This document shows positions 44,464 through 54,629 of a DNA stretch of 64,000 nucleotides, in pieces; the first letter of the stretch is position 1; each line of letters opens with the position of its first letter. Source of the DNA: an uncultured Lachnospiraceae bacterium (GTDB taxonomy: Bacteria; Bacillota; Clostridia; Lachnospirales; Lachnospiraceae); NCBI GenBank assembly GCA_947243855.1, contig CAMXIK010000008.1:1-64000 (forward strand). The letters are read 5' to 3'. A program made the translations under genes and the position numbers. The notes under the pieces were generated by a model, which was not told the origin of the DNA, ran no database searches, and saw only the letters and a list, made by a program, of their open reading frames with translations.

Positions 44464-46053
44464 TTACATAGCTTCAACAGCCGCTCTCTCGATCGCAAGC
44501 CCTGCGCCATATACTTTCATAAACTTGTTGAAGCCTTCCACATCAGATGCCTTCGGCTCCATCTTCTCACCCTTCTGGCCTGCAAACACCTTGCTGTCAA
44601 GGAACGCCGCAAGGCTTTCATCCGCGCCCTTGTTGATCATATAGGATGCGAGAAGCGCGATACCCCATGCGCCGCCTTCGCCAGCCGTCTCCATTACGCT
44701 CACGGGCGCGTTCATTGCCGCCGCAAGAATGCTCTGGCCTACACCCTTGGTCTTGAAAAGGCCGCCGTGTCCCAAAATCTCGTCCACCTGCACCTTCTCC
44801 TCCGTAAACAGGATATCGAAGCCAGTCTTCAATGCGCCAAGAGAAGTAAACAGATGCACTCTCATAAAGTTCGCCAGATTAAATTTCGCATCGGGCGTGC
44901 GGACGAACAGCGGACGTCCCTCGTTAAAGCCCGTCACATGCTCTCCGGAGAAGTAGTTGTAAGCAAGCAGACCACCGCAGTCGTCGTCGCCCTCAAGCGC
45001 CTTGCGGTAAAGATTTCCATACAGCTCGTTCATATCCACCTTCATGCCCATCACTTCTGAGTATTCTTTAAACAGGTTCACCCATGCATTGAGGTCGGAG
45101 GTGCAGTTGTTGCAGTGCACCATAGCCACCAGACTGCCGTCCGGCGTGGTCACCAGATCGATAGCATCATATACTTTGGAGAGATCCTTCTCCAAAACAA
45201 TCATGCCGAATACGCTGGTTCCAGCAGACACGTTACCGGTACGCTGCGCAACGCTATTCGTCGCCGCCATACCCGTTCCCGCATCGCCTTCTGGAGGACA
45301 GAAGGGGATACCTGCCTGTAATGTCCCGGTCGGGTCTAACAGCTTCGCGCCTTCCTCTGTCAATGCCCCCGCCTGCTGTCCAGCCGTGTAAACCGCGGGA
45401 AGCACATCCTTTAATTTCCACGCAAATCCCTTGTCCGCAACGGCCGCGTCAAACTGCGCAATCATCTTCTCGTTAAATTGTCCCGTCGCAATGTCGATCG
45501 GGAACATGCCGGAAGCCTCGCCCACGCCGACAATCTTTTCTCCGGTCAGTTTCCACTGGATATAGCCCGCCAGCGTAATCACAAATTTGAGATTCGGCAC
45601 ATGTTCCTCGCCGTTCAAAACCGCCTGATACAGATGCGCGATCGTCCATCTCTGCGGAATATGATAGTTGAAGAGTTCCGTCAGCTTTGTGGACGCTTCC
45701 TCCGTAATGGTGTTTCTCCATATGCGGAACGGCACCATCAACTCGTCCTTGTCATTGAACGCCATATAACCGTGCATCATTGCCGAAAAACCGATTGCGC
45801 CAAGCTTCACGAGTTTTTCCCCGTACTGCGCCTGCACGTCCTCTGTCAGCTTTTTGTAGCAGTCCTGTAATCCCGTCCAAATGTCGTCCAGACTGTAAGT
45901 CCAAATGCCGTTTTCCAGCCTGTTTTCCCAATCGTGCGCCCCCGACGCAATGGGCTTATTGTTCTCGTCTACCAAAACCGCCTTGATTCTGGTAGAACCA
46001 AACTCAATGCCCAGTACCGCTTTCCCGCTTGCAATACATTCTTTTGCTCCCAT
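44464..46053 (-). CDS. araB: FGGY-family pentulose kinase, likely ribulokinase
   Basis: Phosphorylates L-ribulose, by context between araA and araD. 529 residues. N-terminal phosphate loop [17 protein letters not shown], a second block [28 protein letters not shown] with the substrate-binding region, and adenosine loop [22 protein letters not shown]. The sequence is not of the classical E. coli AraB type, and by itself could be a xylulokinase-like FGGY kinase; the operon order argues for ribulokinase. AGGAGG precedes the ATG. Confidence 0.88.
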   Translation of the reverse strand: MGAKECIASGKAVLGIEFGSTRIKAVLVDENNKPIASGAHDWENRLENGIWTYSLDDIWTGLQDCYKKLTEDVQAQYGEKLVKLGAIGFSAMMHGYMAFNDKDELMVPFRIWRNTITEEASTKLTELFNYHIPQRWTIAHLYQAVLNGEEHVPNLKFVITLAGYIQWKLTGEKIVGVGEASGMFPIDIATGQFNEKMIAQFDAAVADKGFAWKLKDVLPAVYTAGQQAGALTEEGAKLLDPTGTLQAGIPFCPPEGDAGTGMAATNSVAQRTGNVSAGTSVFGMIVLEKDLSKVYDAIDLVTTPDGSLVAMVHCNNCTSDLNAWVNLFKEYSEVMGMKVDMNELYGNLYRKALEGDDDCGGLLAYNYFSGEHVTGFNEGRPLFVRTPDAKFNLANFMRVHLFTSLGALKTGFDILFTEEKVQVDEILGHGGLFKTKGVGQSILAAAMNAPVSVMETAGEGGAWGIALLASYMINKGADESLAAFLDSKVFAGQKGEKMEPKASDVEGFNKFMKVYGAGLAIERAAVEAM

Positions 46054-46063
46054 ACTCTACCTC

Positions 46064-47560
46064 CTATTTATAAGCCGCCGCATTCCACCGCAGCTCATTC
46101 TTGAAATCGCGAATATTGGTGTTCTTGTCGATCACAACGCTCTCGATGCCCATAGCGTCCGCCCAGTCAACCATCTGCTCTACCGTCAGGTCATAAGAGA
46201 ATGCGGTGTGGTGTGCGCCTCCCGCCAAGATCCATGCTGTCGCGCCAACTTCCAGATTAGGCTGCGGCGTCCAGTATGCCGTACCTACTGGCAGCTTCGG
46301 CATAGGCTTTTCCACCTTCTTGCAGTCTACCGCATTGATCAGCAGGCGGAATCTCGTTCCCAGATCCACCAAAGAGCAGGCCACAGCCGGACCTTCCTTT
46401 GCCGTGAATACCAGACGGGCTGGATCTTCCCTGTTTCCCATGGACAACGGGCACACCCTGATCGCGATATCGCCGTCCGCCACAGAAGGACATACCTCCA
46501 ACATATGCGCCTGTAAAATACCTTCCTTGCCCGGCACTAGATTGTAAGTGTAATCCTCCATCAGAGAGGAACCCTTCGCGCCTTCAATATCGGCTGTCAT
46601 CAGCTTCATCAGGCGAACCATAGCCGCCACCTTCCAGTCGCCTTCTGCACCAAAACCATAGCCCTTCTGCATCAATCTCTGAATCGCCAGACCCGGAAGC
46701 TGTTTGAGACCGCCCAACATGCCGAAATGGGTCACAACCGCGTGGTAGTCGTTCTCTACCAAGAATTTCTCAATACCGATCTCCTGCTGCGCCTGTACCG
46801 CCACATGTCTGCGGAACTCGTCCGCATCCCTGCCTTCATCTATGATCTTGTATTTGCTGTAATACTCCTCTACCAGCGCGTTCACGTCGCCTTGGGGCAC
46901 CGCATCCACATACTCCACCACATCATTGACGCAGTAATGGTCGATCTCCCAGCCAAACTTGATCTGTGCCTCTACCTTATCGCCTTCGGTTACGGCAACA
47001 TTGTTCATATTATCGCCGAAACGGCATACACGCACATGAGAAGACTCGATCACGCCGATTGCCGTACGCATCCAGCTTCCTAACTGCTTCTGTACTCTCT
47101 CGGAAGCCCAATGCCCTACAATAATCTTGCGGTCGATCCCCATACGACTCACGATATGCCCGTACTCTCTGTCACCGTGGGCAGACTGATTCTCATTCAT
47201 GAAATCCATATCAATGGTATCGTAGGGAAGCTCCTCGTTAAACTGCGTATGCAGATGGCAAAGCGGTTTGCGGAATTCCTTCAAGCCGAGAATCCACATC
47301 TTTGCTGGAGAAAAAGTGTGCATCCAAGTGATCACGCCCGCGCACTCCGGGTCGTTGTTCGCATCATTAAAAGTCTTGCGGATGGAAGCCTGCCCTAACA
47401 GCGTTGGCTTTAATACCACCTCAAAAGGAAGATTGCCGGAAGCGTTCAACCCCTCAACAATCTTCGCGGAATGGTCCGCCACCTTTCTCAGGCACTCATC
47501 CCCATACAAGTCCTGAGATCCAGTGCAAAACCAAAATTTGTAATTCTTTGCTGCACTCAT
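46064..47560 (-). CDS. araA: L-arabinose isomerase
   Basis: Converts L-arabinose to L-ribulose. 498 residues from ATG 47560, chosen for GAGAGG seven bases before; an ATG at 47590 lacks a site. It begins NYKFWFCTGSQDLYGDECL, then WMHTFSPAKMWI, LHTQFNEELPYDTIDMDFMNENQSAHGDREYGHI (catalytic region with Mn ligands), GFGAEGDWKVAAMVRLMK and LAGGAHHTAFSYDL (metal His). First gene of araABD, behind a promoter with AraR-type boxes. Confidence 0.97.
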   Translation of the reverse strand: MSAAKNYKFWFCTGSQDLYGDECLRKVADHSAKIVEGLNASGNLPFEVVLKPTLLGQASIRKTFNDANNDPECAGVITWMHTFSPAKMWILGLKEFRKPLCHLHTQFNEELPYDTIDMDFMNENQSAHGDREYGHIVSRMGIDRKIIVGHWASERVQKQLGSWMRTAIGVIESSHVRVCRFGDNMNNVAVTEGDKVEAQIKFGWEIDHYCVNDVVEYVDAVPQGDVNALVEEYYSKYKIIDEGRDADEFRRHVAVQAQQEIGIEKFLVENDYHAVVTHFGMLGGLKQLPGLAIQRLMQKGYGFGAEGDWKVAAMVRLMKLMTADIEGAKGSSLMEDYTYNLVPGKEGILQAHMLEVCPSVADGDIAIRVCPLSMGNREDPARLVFTAKEGPAVACSLVDLGTRFRLLINAVDCKKVEKPMPKLPVGTAYWTPQPNLEVGATAWILAGGAHHTAFSYDLTVEQMVDWADAMGIESVVIDKNTNIRDFKNELRWNAAAYK

Positions 47561-47625
47561 ACAATACCCTCTCTTTCTTTTTTTCTGCAACTAGGCTAAG
47601 ACTCGCAGACCCGCGACTAGGTATT

Positions 47626-47647
47626 AAGTTGTACATATATACAATTT
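47626..47647 (-). promoter_or_regulatory. AraR-type box, downstream site
   Basis: TTGTACATATATACAA (47629-47644), an imperfect palindrome with TTGTA and TACAA half sites, in the araA leader about 70 bases before the ATG. Centre-to-centre distance to the upstream box is about 82 bases, near eight helical turns. Confidence 0.65.
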
Positions 47648-47702
47648 TGTATACAGTATTCCGTCTCTCACCACGTTGCTTGTTTGCTATTTCTTACTAT
47701 CC

Positions 47703-47732
47703 AGTCTACTACTTGTACATACAAATGCGCAA
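47703..47732 (-). promoter_or_regulatory. araA promoter with AraR-type box in the spacer
   Basis: Minus strand: -35 TTGCGC (47727-47732), 18-base spacer, -10 TAGACT (47703-47708). The spacer is almost filled by ATTTGTATGTACAAGT (47711-47726), close to the Bacillus AraR operator pattern. A bound repressor would exclude polymerase; arabinose should release it. The promoter begins right at the end of araR. Confidence 0.7.
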
Positions 47733-47742
47733 GTTGTACTCA

Positions 47743-48828
47743 TCATTTTTTTAGTCTTCTAACCGAGTCCCTCGGCACCACATCCACCTCAAATTCATAG
47801 TTCGCGTCAAAAGACGGATCTTTAATCATATGAAGCAGATTTTCCGCCGCTTTTCCGCCAAGCCTTTCCATCGGATGAGGCGTCGATGCAATGGGGACGT
47901 CTCCCAAAATTGCCAATTCCGAATCATCTACACTAGCTACCGAGATATCCCGCGGTACCCGGATGCCGTGTTTCTTAAAAATATCCAAAAGGCCGAATGC
48001 CACCTCATCATTGTAGCAAAACACCGCCGTGCAGTCTTGAAACCGTTCCAACACCTTATCGGACACTTTTTCCAAATGCTGCTTCTCCTCCGTGTCCACC
48101 CAGACGATCTGCCCATCCTCCACTTCCAAGCCAGCATCCATCATGGCATCCATATAACCTGAAAAGCGGGCCCTTCCTTGTCCGTCATCCAGCTTGAAAA
48201 TGCCTCCGATTTTCTCATGCCCCATGGAGATCAAATATCTTGTCATCTTCCATCCCGCCATATGATCATTGATAGACACATACGGGATCTTCAACTGCGG
48301 ATAGTAGCTGTTAATAAAAATAACCGGTATCCGTTTCTTGCGTATCTCCTGATAAAGACGCAGATTCGGATTCGGAATACCGCTCTTTGTAGGCTCCACG
48401 ATCAGGCCCGACACCTCATCCCTGCTTATGATGTCCTCCAGAATCGTTTTCTCCCGCCCATGCTGGTTGTTCGTAAAGGCAATCTGTACCGAATATCCCG
48501 CTTCCAGCAGCACGTTCTCTATCCCCCGAATGGTTCTTGGAAAGATATAACCATCCACATAGGTCGTCACCACAGAAACCCGCATCCGTTTTGTCAAATT
48601 TGCAAGGCGGTTATCGTTAATATAAGTGCCGCTCCCCTGAATCCTCCGGATCACGCCTTCATTCTCCAAAACGCCGACCGCGTGCCTGACTGTCTGACGG
48701 CTTACGCCAAACATTTCCTTGAGCGTATTCTCGGAATACATCTTTTGACCCGGGACAAGCTTTTTTGTCTCTATCTGTTCCTTCATCCACTTGACCAATT
48801 CCAAGTATTTTGGGGTTTCTTTCTCCAT
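47743..48828 (-). CDS. araR: AraR-type GntR-LacI regulator
   Basis: Arabinose-responsive repressor. 361 residues from ATG 48828 (GAGG six bases before; another ATG at 48831 is adjacent). A GntR winged helix (1-70, KKLVPGQKMYSENTLKEMFGVSRQTVRHAVGVLENEGVI) is joined to a LacI-type sugar-binding domain (about 78-361, VVTTYVDGYIFPRTIRGIENVLLEAGY; LIVEPTKSGIPNPN; CYNDEVAFGLLDIFKKHGIRVPRDISVASVDDSE). This GntR-DNA/LacI-ligand fusion is characteristic of Bacillus-type AraR. AraR-type boxes stand between it and araA. Confidence 0.93.
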   Translation of the reverse strand: MEKETPKYLELVKWMKEQIETKKLVPGQKMYSENTLKEMFGVSRQTVRHAVGVLENEGVIRRIQGSGTYINDNRLANLTKRMRVSVVTTYVDGYIFPRTIRGIENVLLEAGYSVQIAFTNNQHGREKTILEDIISRDEVSGLIVEPTKSGIPNPNLRLYQEIRKKRIPVIFINSYYPQLKIPYVSINDHMAGWKMTRYLISMGHEKIGGIFKLDDGQGRARFSGYMDAMMDAGLEVEDGQIVWVDTEEKQHLEKVSDKVLERFQDCTAVFCYNDEVAFGLLDIFKKHGIRVPRDISVASVDDSELAILGDVPIASTPHPMERLGGKAAENLLHMIKDPSFDANYEFEVDVVPRDSVRRLKK

Positions 48829-48851
48829 CATACACCTCTGCCGCAACTGCA

Positions 48852-48877
48852 AAGGGCCGCCCTTTCGGGCAGCCCTT
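48852..48877 (-). terminator. Stem-loop after chemoreceptor gene
   Basis: AAGGGCCGCCC (48852-48862) and GGGCAGCCCTT (48867-48877), 11 pairs with one wobble. The minus-strand loop is GAAA, followed by only TTTGC. A weak terminator between the chemoreceptor and araR. Confidence 0.55.
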
Positions 48878-48890
48878 GCTTATTAAGACT

Positions 48891-50609
48891 CTATCCTTCA
48901 AAGCACGCCGTCTGTTCAGACAAATGACTTACCACATCCGAAACCTGATCCAATGCCTTTATAATATTTTTCATATTTTCCGCCAGCGCCGCCGTGTTAT
49001 CCACTACACCGCCAACACCCTGTGCGCTCTCTCTCACATTGCTTGTAATGTTCTCATTGGATTCCGCCACCGAACGCATCATGGAACCGATGTTATCCAT
49101 AGAATCCCGCATCTCGCTCATCATCTGATCCACCGTAATGGAATCGTTTAAATACTGCTCGCCAGTGCGCTCCAAAATCTCGTAATCCGGCATCACGCGG
49201 TCATTGATAAACTTCACTAAATTACCGGCATTTTCCGCCAGCGTCATAACCGCCGCCACAACGCTCTCCGAAATGTGCTGGATATTTCCAGCCGTCTCCT
49301 TCGAGCTGTCCGCCAACTGCCGGATCTCATCCGCCACCACTGCAAAACCTTTACCTGCCTCGCCGGCTCTCGCCGCCTCTATAGATGCATTCAGGGCAAG
49401 CAGATTCGTCTTAGACGCAATTCCCAGTATATCCGCAGTCAAATTACCGATCTTTTCGATCTGACGGCTGTCCTCTATGGATGCGTTCAGCGTCACGTCA
49501 AAGCCTTTTATCATGCTGTCCGCAGTAGCGCGGCTGCCCTGCGCCAATTTTCTGAGTTCCTCTGCGCGGGTTCTGATCTCCTCCGCAAATTTCGTTCCAT
49601 TCACCGCCTTGTCTACCATCTCTCCCACGGAAACTTCCGCTTCTCTGGTATTCTCACTGACATAGCCTACGGTAGCGGACACTTCCTCCATGCTGGCCGC
49701 AAGTTCCTCCATGGTAGCCGAGGTATCGTTGGCGTTCTGGTTCGTCTCCTCCACCACTTTATTGACGTTAAGCTGCTGTCTGTTGATTTCTTCGCTGCAG
49801 GATATCACGCCGCCGATTACGCCCTGCAAAATATTCAGAAGCTCATTCACGCCCCCTGCCAGAGTCGCAATCTCATCCTTTGTCTGTACGGGCACTCTCT
49901 CGTTCAAGTTTCCTCTATTATTATGTATGGCCTCGATCATGCCGTTAATAACTTGGGCAATCTTCTGGATCGGAACCACAATAATATGGTTCGCAATTAC
50001 CAGCACCAACACCGCCGTTATGAGAAGCAGGGCAATGACAACCGCAATCAAAGTATAGGCGCTGTTCGCCTTGTTCTGTAAATAACTCTTACTACTGTCC
50101 AGTTCCTGTGACGAAAACTCCAGCAGATCGTTCATACTATTATCAATGACGTTGTTCAGCATACCGAGATTATTGGCGATCAGGTTATTGGCACGGTCCT
50201 TATCCCCTTCCCTGCTCACCTCAACGACAGTATCTACAATAGAGTTAAAGTTCGTAAGCCGCGACTCTAACGCATTATAGACCCCCGCTACCTCATCCGT
50301 GGTAACCATCGCTTTATAAGCCTCCATGGACTCCAACATTTTCGCGCGTCTCTCTTGGATATCCTCAGCGCGCTTATCCATCGTTCTTGTCAGCTTTGCG
50401 TTCACATGCGCATACACATTCATGTAGATATCCAGATAATCCTCATATATGCTGTGAATCAGATTAATCTTCTCCACCTCATTGTTCATAACGTCCTGGC
50501 TGCTCTGCGAAATCGACGTCATGCTGTTGGCCAGAAGGCCTAACGATATAATCGAAATCAGGGCAAGCACAATAATCGCCGACGCAAATTTAAAGCCAAT
50601 CTTTTTCAT
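48891..50609 (-). CDS. Methyl-accepting chemotaxis protein
   Basis: 572 residues from ATG 50609 (GGAGG eight bases before). Classical architecture: membrane segment 1 (about 8-28), an external four-helix-bundle sensor (about 30-185), membrane segment 2 (about 190-212), HAMP (about 213-270, [21 protein letters not shown]), and a signalling domain with tip [33 protein letters not shown]. Placed between araR and the sugar importer genes, it may be a receptor for the same sugar, directly or through the binding protein; that is inference. Confidence 0.92.
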   Translation of the reverse strand: MKKIGFKFASAIIVLALISIISLGLLANSMTSISQSSQDVMNNEVEKINLIHSIYEDYLDIYMNVYAHVNAKLTRTMDKRAEDIQERRAKMLESMEAYKAMVTTDEVAGVYNALESRLTNFNSIVDTVVEVSREGDKDRANNLIANNLGMLNNVIDNSMNDLLEFSSQELDSSKSYLQNKANSAYTLIAVVIALLLITAVLVLVIANHIIVVPIQKIAQVINGMIEAIHNNRGNLNERVPVQTKDEIATLAGGVNELLNILQGVIGGVISCSEEINRQQLNVNKVVEETNQNANDTSATMEELAASMEEVSATVGYVSENTREAEVSVGEMVDKAVNGTKFAEEIRTRAEELRKLAQGSRATADSMIKGFDVTLNASIEDSRQIEKIGNLTADILGIASKTNLLALNASIEAARAGEAGKGFAVVADEIRQLADSSKETAGNIQHISESVVAAVMTLAENAGNLVKFINDRVMPDYEILERTGEQYLNDSITVDQMMSEMRDSMDNIGSMMRSVAESNENITSNVRESAQGVGGVVDNTAALAENMKNIIKALDQVSDVVSHLSEQTACFEG

Positions 50610-50731
50610 AGGGGAATCCTCCGTCATGTCTAATCATTTGAGCATCTAAACGCTTACATATGTCTAGTGTACCACATTTTGTTACAGAGGAACAGTCTTT
50701 TCCCCAGATTCCTTATCACATTTTCACAACA

Positions 50732-50764
50732 ACTGCCGGATCAACGAAATGTCAATCCGGCAGT
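50732..50764 (-). terminator. Terminator after sugar importer operon
   Basis: ACTGCCGGAT (50732-50741) pairs with ATCCGGCAGT (50755-50764), ten perfect pairs. The minus strand continues TGTTGTG, a weak T tract. Confidence 0.65.
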
Positions 50765-50831
50765 CTGTTACTTTTTTCCTATATTACAATACGATTCTTT
50801 TTCTGTTTCTGTGAACTCTGTCTTCGGCCGA

Positions 50832-51899
50832 TTAGTTTGCCGCATTCCTCTTCTTTCTCACAGACATCACCACGCTCTGGACCACAAGGAACAGACAGAG
50901 CATAGCCGCCTTTGTAATACCGGTCCACCACGCTTCATCAAATCCGATGGAGGATACGATATTTTGAATCGTACTCAAAGAAAGTACGCCAAAGAAGGTG
51001 CCAACCACGTTACCCACACCGCCTGTCAGCATCGTGCCGCCGATAATAGAGGAAGCGATCGCATCCATTTCAGCGCCTGCCGCATTGGAGGGAGAACCGG
51101 AACCCACATGCAGGAAATAAACAAAGCCGCCGATTCCAGCCAGAAGGCCGCAAATTAAGTGGGAAAGGAATTTCGTCCTCTTTACGTTGATACCGAGCAT
51201 CAGCGCACTCTGCTTGTTACCGCCGACCGCGTAAAAATTACGTCCCACCTTGGTCCAGCGCAGCAATGCAAACATTATGATCACCACCAGAATGGCAACT
51301 AACACGCCAATCTCCACATACGCGGGCACATAGATTCCTTTTTTATTCACAGAGCCGAGACCCGGCACATTGATACGCGTCGTCTTAAGCGCAACAAACG
51401 CTTCGTTCGCCACATTAAACGGAGAACTGTTCACCACAGTGGTCATACCTTTTGCAAAGAACATACCCGCCAAGGTAACGATAAAGGGCTGGATATCCAA
51501 GTATGCCACCAGAAATCCCTGAAATGCGCCGAAGGCAATACCAATCGCCAGCGCAATCATAACCGCGCCAAAGACGTTGCCGCCCTTATAATCCAGATAA
51601 ACCGCACAACACATGCTCACCAGAGCTGTCACGCCGCCCACGGAAATATCGATTCCGCCGGTAATCATGACAAGGCTCATGCCACAGGCAAGGATAATGA
51701 GCGCAGCATTGGAGTTTAATAGCAGAAAAAAGGTCTGCGGCTTTAAAAAGCCAGCGCGTAAAAATACGACAGCTCCTATATACATCAGGAAAAATACAAT
51801 GACCGTGATCGTCAAAAGCAGATTGGTATCGGTCATGCCCATCAGCTTTGCACTAAGGCCCTTGCCTGCAGACGCGGTATTTTTATCCGTCTTTGCCAT
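50832..51899 (-). CDS. Sugar ABC importer permease, YjfF-like
   Basis: 355 residues, about ten membrane segments, BPD_transp_2 family. Conserved loop block GGIDISVGGVTALVSMCCAVYL and the AGAEMDAIASSIIGGTMLTGGVGNVVGTFFGVL region near the C-terminus. It starts one base after the upstream permease stop. Two different permeases with one ATPase and one binding protein match the YtfQRT-YjfF layout, known in E. coli for galactofuranose; here the arabinose neighbourhood points to a pentose or furanose. Confidence 0.92.
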   Translation of the reverse strand: MAKTDKNTASAGKGLSAKLMGMTDTNLLLTITVIVFFLMYIGAVVFLRAGFLKPQTFFLLLNSNAALIILACGMSLVMITGGIDISVGGVTALVSMCCAVYLDYKGGNVFGAVMIALAIGIAFGAFQGFLVAYLDIQPFIVTLAGMFFAKGMTTVVNSSPFNVANEAFVALKTTRINVPGLGSVNKKGIYVPAYVEIGVLVAILVVIIMFALLRWTKVGRNFYAVGGNKQSALMLGINVKRTKFLSHLICGLLAGIGGFVYFLHVGSGSPSNAAGAEMDAIASSIIGGTMLTGGVGNVVGTFFGVLSLSTIQNIVSSIGFDEAWWTGITKAAMLCLFLVVQSVVMSVRKKRNAAN

Positions 51900-51900
51900 C

Positions 51901-52986
51901 TTACGCCACCTCCTTGCTTATTTTCATTTTTTTCATGATCGTGTCGAAATACTCTCTCACGGTAGGCGCGCTGACTATTACTAACAGGATAACCACAACC
52001 GCCTTGTAAGCGGGAAGCGCCGTCGAGGAAACGCCGAATTTGTAAAGCGTCGTCGTCAGGCACTGGATTACAAACGCACCGATGATGGAAGCCGCCATAT
52101 TGAATTTACCGCCGGAAAGCGCGTTGCCGCCAAGCGCGACTGCAAGGATGGCGTCCATCTCGATATCCTTCGCGATAACAGAGTAGTTGATGGAGGAAAC
52201 GCGGCTTACCTTAATCAGCCCCGCAACCGCCACGCACAAGCCCAGAATCACGAACGCCATCACCTTGATCATTTCCGGATTCAAGCCGTTTAACTTGGAG
52301 GAGCTTTGGTTGATACCTACCGCCTGCGTATACAGCCGCAGATTCGTCACCTTTAGCACAATCGCAATAACAATCATACAAGCCACCGCAATGAAACAGG
52401 GCGTGGGGATCGGTATACCGGGAATAAACCCGCCAAAGTACGCGAACTTGGGATCACTGATCACCGGAAGCTCGTTGTTATTGATCCATGCCGCGATGGA
52501 ACGTCCCGCCGTATACAAAATCAACGTAGCGATCATGGGCTGGATTTTGAAATATGCTACCAGTATGCCGTTGAACGCGCCGAAAAGCATTGCCACCACA
52601 CATGCCACCAGAAACGCCACAATGATAGGCGCCTGCAGAGTTTCGGGACGAGCGTTTCCGCCGCACAGCACCCGCAGGATCACGCTGCCCGCAATCGCGA
52701 TCGCCGCGCCCACGCTGATATCCTGTCCGCCGGAGGCCGCCGTCACAAGCGTCATGCCAATGGCAAGGATTGCAAGCTCGGAACCGTTATTGATAATATC
52801 AATGATAAAGCCGGACAATACCGGATTGCCTGTACTGTTATAGCCAAGCGTTATTTTAAAGAACGCAGGATCGGCAATCAGGTTAAAGACCGCCAGCAGC
52901 AAAAGCGCCGCAATCGGAATAAAACACTGATTTCTAACAAGGTTTTTCAGAAAACCTGCATTCGATGTTTTTTCACTGTTTGCCAT
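51901..52986 (-). CDS. Sugar ABC importer permease, YtfT-like
   Basis: 361 residues, same family as the next gene downstream. GMTLVTAASGGQDISVGAAIAIAGSVILRVL and KDIEMDAILAVALGGNALSGGKFNMAASIIGAF are the paired landmarks. It shares the family core but not close identity with its partner, so the pair probably forms a heterodimeric channel. It directly follows the ATPase gene with no gap. Confidence 0.92.
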   Translation of the reverse strand: MANSEKTSNAGFLKNLVRNQCFIPIAALLLLAVFNLIADPAFFKITLGYNSTGNPVLSGFIIDIINNGSELAILAIGMTLVTAASGGQDISVGAAIAIAGSVILRVLCGGNARPETLQAPIIVAFLVACVVAMLFGAFNGILVAYFKIQPMIATLILYTAGRSIAAWINNNELPVISDPKFAYFGGFIPGIPIPTPCFIAVACMIVIAIVLKVTNLRLYTQAVGINQSSSKLNGLNPEMIKVMAFVILGLCVAVAGLIKVSRVSSINYSVIAKDIEMDAILAVALGGNALSGGKFNMAASIIGAFVIQCLTTTLYKFGVSSTALPAYKAVVVILLVIVSAPTVREYFDTIMKKMKISKEVA

Positions 52987-54501
52987 TTATTTGTCACCTC
53001 CCGCAATCGTATTCATAACCGTACCCTGATTCAGATCTTCACCCGTCAGCTCGCCCACCGCCTTGCGGTCGCGCATAACGATCAGACGGGAACAGGTTCT
53101 GAGCATCTCGTCAAGCTCCGAAGAAATAAAGGTTACGCTCATGCCCTCGGACGCCAACTGCAGCACCAGTTTCTGGATATCCACCTTCGTACCTACGTCG
53201 ATACCTCTGGTAGGCTCATCCAAAATCAGGTATTCGGGATGGGTGAAGAGCCATCTTGCCAGAATCACCTTCTGCTGGTTACCGCCGGAAAGAGACTTGA
53301 TCGGCGTATCCTTAGAAGCCGTCTTAATATTCAAAAGTTTTATGTATTCGTCCGCAACCTTATTGGCCTCCGCCTTGGAGAACGGTTTAAAGAATCCCTT
53401 TAAAACCTGCTGTGCCAAAATAATATTGTCACGCACGGAAAGATCGCCCACAATGCCGTCCACCTTACGATCCTCCGGCAGATAGGCAATGCCGTTCTTC
53501 ATAGCGTCAAGCGGCTTCGCAATCTTTACGTCCTTGCCGTTCATCTTGACTTTTCCGCCAGTTACCCTGTCCGCACCGAAGATCGCGCGCACGCACTCGC
53601 TTCGTCCGGAGCCAAGAAGTCCGGTAAAACCGTTGACCTCACCCTTATTAATATGGAAGTCAAAAGGCTTGATGCCCGCGTTGCTGACAAGGCCTTCCGC
53701 CTCCAGCACGGGAGCCGCGCCTTTTTCCGCCTGAAATGCCTTCGTCTCGCTCTTGATATCGGAAAGGTCATCCACTTCCTTACCAAGCATCTTGGATACG
53801 AGCTGTACGCGGGGCAGCTTTTCAATCTCATACTCGCCCACAAGCTTGCCGTCTCTCATAACTGTGATTCTGTCGCAGACCTCGTATACCTGCTCTAAGA
53901 AATGAGTGACAAAGATAATGCCTACGCCCTTAGCACGGAGATCCCGCATCAGCTTGAAAAGTTTCTCAACCTCCTGCTCATCCAGCGAGGAAGTCGGCTC
54001 ATCCAAAATCAGGACCTTACATTCCATGTCAACCGCACGGGCAATGGCGATCATCTGCTGCACCGCCAAAGAACAGGTGCCAAGCTGCTGCGACGCCCTC
54101 GCGGGTATCTGCAGCGATTCCAGAATCCTGTCCGTATCCGTATTCATTTTTTTCCAGTTCTGCACCGCGCCCTTGGTACGAGCGATAAACATATTCTCAG
54201 CCACGGTAAGGTTCGGGCAGAGCGTAATCTCCTGATACACAGTGCTGATGCCCATATTCTGCGCATCCTGGGGCGAATGAATCGCTACCGGGCCATCCGT
54301 GCCATCTAAGAAGATGTCTCCTTCCTCCTTGCCGTAAACCCCGGTAAGAACCTTGATCAACGTCGATTTCCCGGCGCCGTTCTCCCCCATCAGCGCATGA
54401 ATCTCACCTTTGCGCAATGTAAAATCCACGCCTTGAAGCGCGTGTACTCCGGGGAAGATTTTGTGAATGTTTCTCATTTTTAATACAACATTTCCTTCCA
54501 C
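52987..54501 (-). CDS. Sugar ABC importer ATPase, two-cassette (YtfR/RbsA type)
   Basis: 504 residues from a GTG at 54501 (GGAGG ten bases before); GTG 54513 overlaps the ribosome site. First cassette: Walker A GENGAGKSTLIKVL, signature TCSLAVQQMIAIARAV, Walker B LILDEPTSSLDEQEV. Second cassette: degenerate Walker A GLLGSGRSECVRAI, signature SLSGGNQQKVILARWL, Walker B LILDEPTRGIDVGTK. This is the typical tandem ATPase of ribose/galactose/furanose importers. A terminator-like stem separates it from the binding-protein gene upstream. Confidence 0.94.
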   Translation of the reverse strand: MEGNVVLKMRNIHKIFPGVHALQGVDFTLRKGEIHALMGENGAGKSTLIKVLTGVYGKEEGDIFLDGTDGPVAIHSPQDAQNMGISTVYQEITLCPNLTVAENMFIARTKGAVQNWKKMNTDTDRILESLQIPARASQQLGTCSLAVQQMIAIARAVDMECKVLILDEPTSSLDEQEVEKLFKLMRDLRAKGVGIIFVTHFLEQVYEVCDRITVMRDGKLVGEYEIEKLPRVQLVSKMLGKEVDDLSDIKSETKAFQAEKGAAPVLEAEGLVSNAGIKPFDFHINKGEVNGFTGLLGSGRSECVRAIFGADRVTGGKVKMNGKDVKIAKPLDAMKNGIAYLPEDRKVDGIVGDLSVRDNIILAQQVLKGFFKPFSKAEANKVADEYIKLLNIKTASKDTPIKSLSGGNQQKVILARWLFTHPEYLILDEPTRGIDVGTKVDIQKLVLQLASEGMSVTFISSELDEMLRTCSRLIVMRDRKAVGELTGEDLNQGTVMNTIAGGDK

Positions 54502-54540
54502 TCTCAGGTCCACCTCCCAATATTTTTATAGATTTTTCGT

Positions 54541-54582
54541 GAAAAAGAGCGCGGGCAGGCTTTTTTTCGCTGCGCCGCGCTC
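54541..54582 (-). terminator. Intercistronic terminator after binding-protein gene
   Basis: GAGCGCGG (54547-54554) pairs with CCGCGCTC (54575-54582). On the minus strand TTTTTC follows. Partial read-through would give more binding protein than membrane parts. Confidence 0.75.
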
Positions 54583-54629
54583 GTCTTATACATTATAACA
54601 TATTTTTTGTTTTGTTACAAAGTATTAGA

